DNA from: Alteromonas lipotrueae
GTDB lineage: Bacteria > Pseudomonadota > Gammaproteobacteria > Enterobacterales > Alteromonadaceae
Reading direction: 5' to 3'
NCBI RefSeq assembly: GCF_019249215.1
Contig: NZ_JAESDI010000006.1
Location: forward strand, 248,001-312,000
DNA length: 64,000 nt
Shown: positions 52,977 to 62,900 of the stretch, piece after piece
How the letters are laid out: every line of letters begins with the position of its first letter
Position numbering within the stretch: position 1 is the stretch's first letter
Position numbers and translations under genes: made by a program
Notes under the pieces: model-generated
The model's input: only the letters and a program-made list of their open reading frames with translations
Databases searched by the model: none
Told to the model about the DNA's origin: nothing

Positions 52977-55900
52977 GCTTGTCTACAAGTGCTTCGCAAT
53001 TACTAAATGTGCCCGCCATGCCGCTAAAAGGAAGGCATTTAATTGAAGCCAGTGCGGGCACAGGTAAAACCTACAACATCACGCGTTTGTACTTACGCTT
53101 ATTGTTAGAGAAAAAGCTTAACGTAAAAGAGATTTTGGTGATGACCTTCACCAAAGCGGCCACCGAAGAAATCAAAGGCCGTGTGGCCAAAACGCTGCGA
53201 GAAGCCACCGCGTTCTGGGAAGCGTGTTTAGGCGTTGATGACACTAATACAGGTAGTGCCAGTGCTGGTGATGATAGTGCTGGTCGTGATAGCGCTAGTA
53301 ATGACAAAGACGATTTAAATGAAAATGCTGACCTAGCTGCGCTATTAAACAGCACCGACCCTGTCTATGCCCATCTCTATAGAGCCTGTTCACCCAAAGA
53401 CAGTTTGGCCCTGCTAAAAGCTGCGCAATTAGAACTTGATGATGCGTCTGTCTTCACTATTCATGGCTTTTGCCAGCATGTGATTGGGCAATTAGCGTTT
53501 AATAGTGGTTTTGCAATGGCGTTGAATTTAAGTAAAGACACTGCAGATCTGTATTTGCAGGCGGCACAGGATTGGATAAGAAAGGTCTCCCAAAATGAAG
53601 ACGAATTCATGTTATTGGCGGAACAAGGCTGGCATGTGCCAGAGAGCCTATTAAATGAATTCTCCTCAAGCGTAAGAAGCACGCTTACGCCGGTTTTGCT
53701 AGATGAGGAAACCATAGAAAAGGCGTTTATCGCTGGCCTTCACGAAAACGAAAGTACTGCGCCTGCACAGTTTACGTTTCATTATAATAATATTGTTGAT
53801 AACGAAGCGCTTATTCACGATCAACTACTTAAAAAGCCTGATCATAAAGCGCTGCGTACGCCTGAACTTGCTGCACTTAAGTCTTGGCTTGAAAGTGGTG
53901 AATATGAGCCGCTACCGCCAGAGGGCGCTGCCTTTCTTGATGGTCGTCGGTTTGGTAGAAATAAGTCTGGGGTAAAAGAAATACTTGCGCCTATTAAAGG
54001 CTTTGCCGATGCCATTTCAACTGCCTGTAAAGACAAGCAGGACAACCTCGATAAAATTCCTGTATTTACCTTGGTTAACCATGCTATTAGCTTTATTAAA
54101 AGCAATGTGGCGGCGCAAAAGCAACAACTAGGGGTTATCGACTTTGACGACCTTATTCGTATGCTCGCCGATGAAGTGGTTAAGCCTAATAATAGCTTAG
54201 TACCTGAGCTTAGGAAGAAATTCCCCGTTGCGTTAATTGATGAGTTTCAAGATACCGACGCCAAGCAATACGCTATTTTAGATGCGGTTTATCCAAAAGC
54301 ACAGGTTAATAACAGTAAAAATCACGAAGCCGGCGCTGACATTAAAGCTAGCTTAGGTATTGACGTAAGCTTAGATAGTAACCAAGGTTCTGGGGCTGGC
54401 TTTGAACCAGACACGAGCAAATCAAAAAGCGAAAATGCACTTCTGATGATTGGCGACCCCAAACAAGCGATTTATCGCTTCAGGGGCGGCGACATTTTTA
54501 CTTATTTAAAAGCAGGGCAGCAGGCCGATTATCGGTGGGTAATGAATACCAACTGGCGTTCGGTCGCCGGCATGGTGAAGGCCTATAACCGTTTGTTTTA
54601 CGGCGCGCCAGTTCCAGCAGCGCCCATCTCACAAACACAAAGCACGCAGGATGCCATTGCGCTAGCGCCTAGCCCGAGAGATGTGTTCGGTTTTAATATT
54701 CAATACAATCCGGTTGAATTTACGTCCAAAGCTGCGGCAGCAACCCACCCACTTAACGATTCTAATGACGAACGTGATGCAATGAATTACGTGAGTTTTA
54801 GTTTAGATGAAAAAAGTGATGCGAATACGCTGCGCCGTGGTTTAGCACAATGGATAGCGCAAGAGATTTACCGCTTGTTTAACGAGGTGACTTTTGTCGA
54901 TGAAAAGGATCCCACAAAACCCGCTAGACCGGTTAAACCTGCCGATATTGCCATACTGGTAAAAAACCGTAATGAAGCTTCCGTCATTAAATATGTATTA
55001 CAGCAACAAGGCTTGGCCTGCGTGTATTTAAGCGATAGAAGTAATTTATTTGCCTCCCCTGAGGCTAAAGATGTGCTGCGCCTACTCAATGGTGTGTGGC
55101 ACAACACAGATACTAGCAAGGTCGCCTCAAGTTTGGCATCACCGCTATGGGGTTATACACCGCAAACCCTAGTTAATTTGTTGTATCACGAAGACGATGC
55201 GCTATGGGATGAGGCTTACGACAAGGTCACTTCACTGCGTGATATGTGGCAACAAAAAGGCTGCATGAGCGTATTGTTGCACTTAATGCAAGAGAACTAC
55301 ACGCCATATGGTTCAGAAGTAGAGCGCGCGCTTACTAATTACCAACATCTAGCGGAAACGTTAGAGAAGGCGGGGGCAACTCATCAGCGCCCAGAGCAAT
55401 TACTTGATTGGCTGCACAAGCAAATTCATCAGCCTGAAAGTGATGAAGAAATGACGCTAAGACTTGAAAGTGACAGCCAGTTAATACGCTTGGTTACCCA
55501 GCACGGGTCTAAGGGCTTAGAGTACCCCATTGTATTTGTTCCCTTTGCTACAGGTTACCGAGACCCAGCGAAGAGTGGAAAGTCGTACTCGCAAATATTC
55601 ACCTATTACGATGAACAGAGCCAAGAATTGCAGCTGCAATTAGGGCGCACTAATGCAGCAATCGAACGAGTACGTAAAGAGGGTGACGCAGAAGAAATGC
55701 GATTAGCTTATGTAGCCGTTACCCGTGCAGCGCATCGTTGTTATATGGGCGTATTGCCATTAGACGGACATGAAAAAAGCGCCTTGGCCCATGCACTCAA
55801 TATCAATGACGATGAAGGTCGTGATTGGGGCACCGTGTTAGACGCCATTGCCAGTGAACCGCAAGCTCATGCCACCCACATTTGCGCCGATCCCTTGGCT

Positions 55901-57169
55901 CAACAGTATTCAAGCTTTGACAACACGGAAACGGTTGTGCCCTTAAGTACGTTAACGTTTGCAGGTACTAGCAGCGAAGATTGGCGGTTATATTCTTTCT
56001 CGGCTATTAGCCGCATGACGGTTATGTCAGCGGCACAAGGCGTTTCTTTTGCAGTACCCAGCATTCCAGTTATGCAGACGGTACGAGACGAAGAGATAAC
56101 ATCTAATGATGGTTTTGCTGGTACGTTTGGTGAGGTAGTTACCCAGAGCATGGCGGCAGGAAATACGGAAATTGAGGAAACGGCAACGCCATTGCACGCG
56201 GCTAAACAGGGCAATACAAAGTCAGATACAAAAACAGCTGCGCCACATGCAGATCAAATACGCTTTACCTTACAGAAAGGGGCGAGTGCAGGTAATTTAC
56301 TGCATGACTTACTTGAGCTAAACGATTTTTCTGCGCCTGACTGGAGTGAAAGTGGTGCTGAACTCGCCGTTCGATTCGGCTTAGAAACAGCACGTACAGC
56401 AGATTTGTATTCGTGGTTAGATGAAGTACTGGCTACACCGCTTTCTATGCCTACGCCTACAAGCCACTTGCTAAGTGACTCCCAAAGCCAGCTTACTTTA
56501 TCGGACCTTTCGCTGCCGCAAACCCTTCGGGAAGCAGAATTCTATTTTCCCATGAACGAAAGTAAATGGAGCGAACTAAAATACATATTGTTTGAACACA
56601 GAAAGTCAGTGGCGAAACAGCTTGCGGTAGGTAACAACTCAGAAACTGCTACCGGTTTACCTACAGCAGAGGTTGTTCCCTCGTTAATGGTGTCGGCCCT
56701 TGAAGGCATGATGCACGGGTTTATCGACTTAATATTTACGCATGATGGTAAGTACTATGTTGCCGATTATAAATCTACGTGGTTAGGCGATAGCGTATCG
56801 CATTATATGCCTCAAGCATTAAACGCCAATAATCAGCACCATCTATATGACTTGCAGTATTTAATCTATTGCTTAGCACTACACAGATACTTAAAGAATG
56901 CCATTGTCGATTATACGCCCGAAGCACATTTTGGTGGCGTGTATTATTTGTATTTACGAGGAATGCACCCGAGCAATACGAACGGGGAGGGCGTCTTTTT
57001 CACGCCCATAGATTCCGGAACGCTAGAGGCTTTGGATCGCTTATTTTTAGGCGAAGAGACTTCAAACGAGAAGCCTTCAGCCGAAAAGCCTTTGGCCGAC
57101 AAACATTCAAATGAAGAAGCCTCAAATGACCCGTCGCCCGATGCTGTGCAAGGGGAGTTGGACTTATGA
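52973..57169 (+). CDS. recB: Exodeoxyribonuclease V beta subunit (RecB)
   Basis: 1398 residues, against 1180 in E. coli. UvrD-type helicase motifs are present: Walker A EASAGTGKTY (about 24-33), the DEFQDTD box (about 423) and GDPKQAIYRFRGGD (about 493). The C-terminal nuclease domain holds His1111, the pair Asp1252 and Asp1265, and Lys1267 in the DYKST motif, spaced as in E. coli. Extra length comes from Asp/Ser-rich inserts at about 87-115 and 444-486, the latter between helicase motifs II and III, and an acidic tail. Overlaps recC and recD by four bases each. Confidence 0.95.
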   Translation: MSLSTSASQLLNVPAMPLKGRHLIEASAGTGKTYNITRLYLRLLLEKKLNVKEILVMTFTKAATEEIKGRVAKTLREATAFWEACLGVDDTNTGSASAGDDSAGRDSASNDKDDLNENADLAALLNSTDPVYAHLYRACSPKDSLALLKAAQLELDDASVFTIHGFCQHVIGQLAFNSGFAMALNLSKDTADLYLQAAQDWIRKVSQNEDEFMLLAEQGWHVPESLLNEFSSSVRSTLTPVLLDEETIEKAFIAGLHENESTAPAQFTFHYNNIVDNEALIHDQLLKKPDHKALRTPELAALKSWLESGEYEPLPPEGAAFLDGRRFGRNKSGVKEILAPIKGFADAISTACKDKQDNLDKIPVFTLVNHAISFIKSNVAAQKQQLGVIDFDDLIRMLADEVVKPNNSLVPELRKKFPVALIDEFQDTDAKQYAILDAVYPKAQVNNSKNHEAGADIKASLGIDVSLDSNQGSGAGFEPDTSKSKSENALLMIGDPKQAIYRFRGGDIFTYLKAGQQADYRWVMNTNWRSVAGMVKAYNRLFYGAPVPAAPISQTQSTQDAIALAPSPRDVFGFNIQYNPVEFTSKAAAATHPLNDSNDERDAMNYVSFSLDEKSDANTLRRGLAQWIAQEIYRLFNEVTFVDEKDPTKPARPVKPADIAILVKNRNEASVIKYVLQQQGLACVYLSDRSNLFASPEAKDVLRLLNGVWHNTDTSKVASSLASPLWGYTPQTLVNLLYHEDDALWDEAYDKVTSLRDMWQQKGCMSVLLHLMQENYTPYGSEVERALTNYQHLAETLEKAGATHQRPEQLLDWLHKQIHQPESDEEMTLRLESDSQLIRLVTQHGSKGLEYPIVFVPFATGYRDPAKSGKSYSQIFTYYDEQSQELQLQLGRTNAAIERVRKEGDAEEMRLAYVAVTRAAHRCYMGVLPLDGHEKSALAHALNINDDEGRDWGTVLDAIASEPQAHATHICADPLAQQYSSFDNTETVVPLSTLTFAGTSSEDWRLYSFSAISRMTVMSAAQGVSFAVPSIPVMQTVRDEEITSNDGFAGTFGEVVTQSMAAGNTEIEETATPLHAAKQGNTKSDTKTAAPHADQIRFTLQKGASAGNLLHDLLELNDFSAPDWSESGAELAVRFGLETARTADLYSWLDEVLATPLSMPTPTSHLLSDSQSQLTLSDLSLPQTLREAEFYFPMNESKWSELKYILFEHRKSVAKQLAVGNNSETATGLPTAEVVPSLMVSALEGMMHGFIDLIFTHDGKYYVADYKSTWLGDSVSHYMPQALNANNQHHLYDLQYLIYCLALHRYLKNAIVDYTPEAHFGGVYYLYLRGMHPSNTNGEGVFFTPIDSGTLEALDRLFLGEETSNEKPSAEKPLADKHSNEEASNDPSPDAVQGELDL

Positions 57170-59187
57170 TAGATAGTAACGAGTACGTAGAACAACTTTT
57201 CGGGATTGAAGCTATCGACCGCTTTGTGGCACTGGAGTTTGCGCATTGCGAAAGGCTAACCGACGCTGAACAGGTTGTCTGGTTACACTTGTTGGTGGCA
57301 TTGTCATTTATGCAGCGCAGCGGCCATAGTTGCTTGTTACTCACTGAAGTCGCGGGAACTAGGCTGTTCGTTGAGCCTGAGCTTGACCCTGAGTTAGAAA
57401 CAAAGTCCAACACGGTATCTGAATCTACCGAATCAGATACCGATACGTCACCACATAAATTAGGCTATGCATTTCCAGGTCTTACCGAAATGATCAGTGT
57501 GATTAAAAAGGCACTGGACAGTGAAACGGATGACAAGAATAACAAAATTACTGATCTATTTGTCTATCAAACAGGCAAGTTGTATAGCCGGCGCTACTAT
57601 AATTTCGAACAGGAGATTGCCGCCAGCATTGCTAATCGAACTCATATCACAGCGCTAAGTGAAGATGGGCTATCAAGGGTTAAAGCCCTATGGCCAGCCA
57701 TGTTTCCAACCAACGCCATGGATGAGCAAGATTGGCAACAAGTCGCTGTGGCGAAAAGTTTAGTGCAACAATTTAGCGTTATTAACGGTGGTCCGGGCAC
57801 GGGGAAAACCTACACAGTACTCAGGCTGCTATTAGCGCTTCAAGCGTGTAATCAGAATGAGCGAATTGTGCTAGCGACTCCAACCGGTAAAGCGCAGCAG
57901 CGCATGACCGAGTCTATCGTGAGTAATTTGGAAAGCTTACGCGGTAAGGTAGATGATAATCTGTTAAACAGTGTACCTACTGATGCTGTCACATTGCATA
58001 GGTTGCTAGGCTTACGGGAACACACCATAGCTACACGCTACAATCAGCATAACCCGCTTATGCTTGATGTGCTTATTGTGGATGAAGCGTCCATGGTCGA
58101 TTTGGCGCTCATGGCTAGAATTATTCGCGCCTTGCCGCCTCATGCGCGTTTGTACTTTATCGGTGATGCGGATCAACTGCCTGCTGTAGAATTGGGTAAC
58201 GTACTTGAGCAACTTGTACACGATAGCGATGAAGCAGAGTTTGCCGAAACGGGTATATCTGAAAATAACCTAGGTGCAGTTACTCGCGAGCTACGTCAAC
58301 ATATTGCCACCCTGTGCCCACATCTGCCTTTACTGCCCGTTAACGAAAATGCCAAAACCTGGGTGCATACCCTTCAAGCGCCTCAGCGATTTAAAGGGCA
58401 GGTGGCTGAAGTCGCTACCGCTATTCAGACCGGGAGAAGCAAGCAAGCGCTAGATGCTATGCATTCAAAAGAGGCCAGCCAGAAGGCTGAGCCTCAAAGT
58501 CATGGCGAGAATAGCCACTGGCTACAAGATGGTGTATATATCCAAGCTGAAACTAGGTTTAAGACCAGCGTGTTAAAAAAGTTAGCACAAGAAAGCTACG
58601 AACCTGTTTTTAAAGCGCAAAGTGCCAAAGAAGCGCTTAGTCTGCTCAATCGTGTGCGATGGTTGACCCCAGTTCGAAAGGGCGACATGGGTGTAGAGGG
58701 GTTAAATGCACTGGTATTTGACGCGATAAAACACAATATCAAACGCCGCGAAGGTATTTTCTACCAAGGCCAGCCCATTATGATAGTGAAAAACAATCAT
58801 CCACAGCGTTTATCAAACGGCGAAGTGGGTATTATCTGGCCTGATCTCAATGGAAAGCTACTGGCTTGGTTTGAAACTCAAGACGGCGTCCTACGTTCAA
58901 TTTCTTTATCTCGAGTTCCTGCTTTTGAAACGGTATTTGCAATGACGATACATAAATCGCAGGGCTCAGAGTTTAAGTACGTGGTGTTATTACTGCCTAG
59001 ACCTGAAAGTGAAAAAGCCGCAGGGCTATTTCATCGAGGGCTAGTCTACACCGGCCTAACAAGGGCAAAAGAAGGTTGTTTAATTATAGCGAACAGCGCC
59101 ACATTTAGCGCTATGGTAGAAAGGCGAGATAAGCGTTTTTCAGGTTTGTCAGAAGCGATTAAAATGTGCTTTTCAGAAAATGAATAA
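57166..59187 (+). CDS. recD: Exodeoxyribonuclease V alpha subunit (RecD)
   Basis: 673 residues, ~65 longer than E. coli RecD. SF1B helicase motifs include Walker A INGGPGTGKTYT (about 206-217), VDEASMVD (about 305) and the C-terminal TIHKSQGSEF. A Glu/Ser/Thr-rich insert at about 69-97 accounts for part of the extra length. Last gene of the recCBD operon, completing the RecBCD helicase-nuclease for double-strand break repair. Confidence 0.95.
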   Translation: MIDSNEYVEQLFGIEAIDRFVALEFAHCERLTDAEQVVWLHLLVALSFMQRSGHSCLLLTEVAGTRLFVEPELDPELETKSNTVSESTESDTDTSPHKLGYAFPGLTEMISVIKKALDSETDDKNNKITDLFVYQTGKLYSRRYYNFEQEIAASIANRTHITALSEDGLSRVKALWPAMFPTNAMDEQDWQQVAVAKSLVQQFSVINGGPGTGKTYTVLRLLLALQACNQNERIVLATPTGKAQQRMTESIVSNLESLRGKVDDNLLNSVPTDAVTLHRLLGLREHTIATRYNQHNPLMLDVLIVDEASMVDLALMARIIRALPPHARLYFIGDADQLPAVELGNVLEQLVHDSDEAEFAETGISENNLGAVTRELRQHIATLCPHLPLLPVNENAKTWVHTLQAPQRFKGQVAEVATAIQTGRSKQALDAMHSKEASQKAEPQSHGENSHWLQDGVYIQAETRFKTSVLKKLAQESYEPVFKAQSAKEALSLLNRVRWLTPVRKGDMGVEGLNALVFDAIKHNIKRREGIFYQGQPIMIVKNNHPQRLSNGEVGIIWPDLNGKLLAWFETQDGVLRSISLSRVPAFETVFAMTIHKSQGSEFKYVVLLLPRPESEKAAGLFHRGLVYTGLTRAKEGCLIIANSATFSAMVERRDKRFSGLSEAIKMCFSENE

Positions 59188-59307
59188 TATGCAGCAACTC
59201 GTAGTTACAGGCTCACAACAATTGGGGCAATAAAAAGCGGGCAACGAAAAGCTAGTAATTACAACGGCAGTCGCTTGTAGGTATACCATTCTTGATAACC
59301 TGCTTGC

Positions 59308-59333
59308 GTGTAGTTATATCTCGTTAACTACAC
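59308..59333. terminator. Hairpin between recD and a convergent small gene
   Basis: A nine-base stem (59308-59316 with 59325-59333) overlaps the stop of the minus-strand gene. It lacks a strong T run, so termination is uncertain. Confidence 0.35.
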
Positions 59334-59750
59334 GGGGGTGAAGTAACACAACCCATGTTCCTGAATGTCTCTGGGCGTTTTCGCAAGCAGGTATATGCGA
59401 AGCGTTGATGTGAAGCGCAGCATGCCATTTTCCGCGCTTATAAATTGTGAAGGTAGTGTGGTTGTAGTATTCACATTGTCCACGCCAAGGGGATGCTGAC
59501 CTGAACAAATAGTAAAATAAACCAATCCCCCCAGATCTACCCATCCTAATAGATTGTCAGGCTTAACAATGAAGCTGTCGTACGTGAGTAGGTCTGTGTG
59601 AAAAGTAATACTCGCACCAAAGACAGGCTTGCTCGCAACCGCAATGTCCGCATTACGCGTTAAGCTAAGTTTATACAAGCCATGATGTTCGGGACGAATG
59701 TTTAGGTTTGTATTGCTGTTATTTACTAACGAGAGCATACACGTTGTCAT
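59328..59750 (-). CDS. 140-residue hypothetical protein
   Basis: No family recognised. The content is mostly beta-like, with no signal peptide, membrane segment or catalytic motif seen. No clear ribosome site precedes the ATG at 59750, and a second ATG lies four codons later. It is convergent with recD and divergent from the large membrane protein gene. Protein-like composition supports a real gene, but with moderate certainty. Confidence 0.5.
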   Translation of the reverse strand: MTTCMLSLVNNSNTNLNIRPEHHGLYKLSLTRNADIAVASKPVFGASITFHTDLLTYDSFIVKPDNLLGWVDLGGLVYFTICSGQHPLGVDNVNTTTTLPSQFISAENGMLRFTSTLRIYLLAKTPRDIQEHGLCYFTPV

Positions 59751-59915
59751 AATGGTTTAAGGATAGGCGTAGTGTGGTTCAAGTCAGTCAAGATAGCGTT
59801 GATATGGATCAAAACGGGCTAAAACTCTCTTCATAGCTTAAGTTATCGTAAATTAATTGTTTAAAAAGTGTACAAGTTCAATTGGTTGTTCCATACTTAT
59901 TTATCTTAATTCGAC

Positions 59916-62900
59916 ATGGATGTATGGATTATGCACACAGGCAGACACGAAGCTCTCAAGCGTTACAGCCTACTTTTGTTTATTGCTATTTTGGTGGGCT
60001 CTGCTTACTACTTTCTTCGAATTCAACAGAATGAAATCCTACAAAACCATGGTTATCTGCGCCAGTTAAACGAGGCGGGTAGAGGTCTACAACAATCTCT
60101 TGATATGCTTTTGACAAGCGTGAAAGAAGAGTTTAAGTCTCAAGAAAATGAGAAAGACAAAGACAACGAGTTTAAAAAGCGCATTAGTTCGAATGAAAAC
60201 TTTAAGCACCTTGGAATAGCAGATACCGCTGACAGTGAAAAGAAGAATAATGACAGTACTGGAGAAAAACCTAAGGTCGAAGGAAATGAAGGTAGCGGCA
60301 TAGAAAGTACAGGCGATGACAGAAAAGTTATTACTAACAGCGAATTCGACGCTAAGTCTCGCATTTTTAAAGTTCACGTAGGGCATAAAACGGTAACCGT
60401 TCCCATCGCTGATCTAATCTCAACACATTTAAGCCCGTTTCCATTGCTGGTTATCAGTGATGGAAAAGGGGAGGTTTTAGCAGAAAAAAGACACAGTAAC
60501 TTTGCAAAAGCGCTATCCGATCTTCGTTTTTCGAACGTAGGTGAATTATTAGGTGAGAACGAAGGAAGTGGCGAAGCGTCCGGCCACAATATAGAAGGTG
60601 GGATAGGACTAAAGGCGAGTGATTCTGTAGACAGGCAAATCGCGGGGCTCTATCTACGTATTTATCGGCAACCAATTACAATAACTGGCTTAAACGCTGG
60701 AGGTGAAGACAACGCAACAACACTCTACCTGCTCGCTTTCGTAGAAAAAAAAGAAGTGGTTCTCAATAACCTTAAAATTGGCAACAATACGGCATTATGG
60801 ATAGTACTATTCTTAACACTGCTCGTCGCTACACTTCCTATTCTTAAAATTCAATACTGCGCCCCCACCTATAGCTATACACGTTCTGATGTCACTCAAT
60901 GCATTTTAGGGTTATTCATTTTGCTGGGGGTTGCTACGATAGCGATAAGCGATCAGCTCTTTTTTAGATACTGGCTTGCCCAAAAAACGCTAGATTCAGA
61001 ACATATACACCAATCCATAAGTTTAGATTTCGCTAAAGAGTTATCGGAGTTATTACAATTAGATACGCGTTATTTTAAGAGAGCTAAACAAGGAGTCACT
61101 TCTGGCTGTAAGGCGTCGAACAATCGTAATGAAAATTTTCGCCCTACAGATTTACTGAATTGTCCGCTGATTAACGAGCAATCAGTAACTGACAACAATG
61201 CTTATTTCATTGAAAACTGGTTTTTACTTGGCAAAAGCGGTGTCGTGACCAGCTATAAACAGAACAGTCCATCAATGATTTTTCGTCCTCATGAAAACCT
61301 ATATAACTTTAAAAAAACACGCTTGAATGAGCGGGAATACTATAGGCGTGCATGGCATGGAAATATGTGGCGTTTGGATAAACATTTTATTGGTGATTTA
61401 CACTATAAAAGCACAGGGCAAAAAGTGTGCTGCGAACAGTTACTTAAAACAGCCAGCGCGATGCCTCAGCATTTCTTTATTGAACGAATACGTAATATTG
61501 ACGATGCCAGGTTTAATAGCCAATTGGTTTTCGAACGTACCGATAGAGATGAGGAAAATGATACAGGTGAAATAACAAAGCGTATAAGCTCGATAGGTAC
61601 ATTGCTGAGAAGTTTAAATCAGCGCGTTATGCCAAAAAATATAGGGTATGCCGTAATTGACCAATCGGGGAGAGTGCTCTACCACAGTAACGAAGAACGA
61701 AGTTTAGTCGAAAGTTTCGTGGCTGAAAATGGGCATGATTTACAGCTTTTAACTACCTTGTCCAACTTGCAGAATATAGATGTTAACCAGCCCGCACACT
61801 TGCAGTTAGATTATCGCGGAGAAGAACACAGCATGGTAATTGGGCCATTGCATGAAGCAATACCCGAATGGGCGCTCGTGGTTTTCTATAATCAAGAAGA
61901 AGCTTCACAAATCAACATGTTGCTGGTGTTTCTTGCGGTTATTCTTTACCTAGCACTATTAATTCCCTTAGTACTAATAAGCCGATATGTTAGCTCGCAG
62001 GGTGTGTGGGCGCGTTTATTTCATTATCAGTATGATGATGAAAATATCACCACGTCAAACCAAAATACCCTAACGGGGGATCGTAAAACCTATCGCTGGT
62101 TAGCCCTGTGGATTTGGTCTGCCTGCGCAATGCAACTTTTCACCATAGGCATTATCAATGCAGTGATCCCACGGTTGGCGTTTTTGTCTTTTACGTTAAC
62201 TTTCATGCTTATTATTTTGCAGTTTATCTTTGTACCCGTTGAAGTGGAGGGTAAAAAATTATCGTTAAAGGCTTTAGCATGGCGATACCTCAACAGGCCT
62301 AGTTTGTTAATCCGAATGCCTTTTTTTATTCCGTTGATGTGCTTCGTCACGTTGTCTTTAGTGCTTTTATCGGAGGTTTACAACAACACTGAAAACAGTC
62401 ATGTATCTCATTCGAGCTACGATTCGCTACTCTTTCCACTAGTAGGTATCGGGCTATTTTTGCTTTCTAGTTATCTAATGTGGGTGAAATCCGTCCGAGA
62501 GGGGATTGCTGTTCAATCAAATAAAAAACCCAGTAGTTTGTCTGAGTTGAGCAGTCGAGTACCGAACAGCTACATTTGGTATTTAGCGGGATGTATTTAC
62601 TTCATTGCGGTTGTGCCTACCGTTATATTAGTGAATAGCGTAAACAGCTACATGCTAGAAGGGCAGGCGACCTTCCAGAATCAGCATCTGTTGGAGATGC
62701 AGCAAGATGTCTCACTGGAAAGCCAGAAGTATCGAGCATTAATGTATCAGGATCCATTGAGTCGAAGAGAAGGCCTGCCAGCTGCTAACCCAGAGATCCC
62801 GTTCAAGCGCATATTCCCAGCATTAGAAAGAGAAGAGTGGGTAACACTGGACAACGCAGAGGCCTATTCATCGGTATTGAACAACAACACAGATACCTTT

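Noticed and set aside
60087..60675. Several minus-strand frames of 70-100 residues
   Set aside because: They lie wholly inside the long plus-strand membrane-protein frame, and their translations are Ser/Phe-rich shadows.
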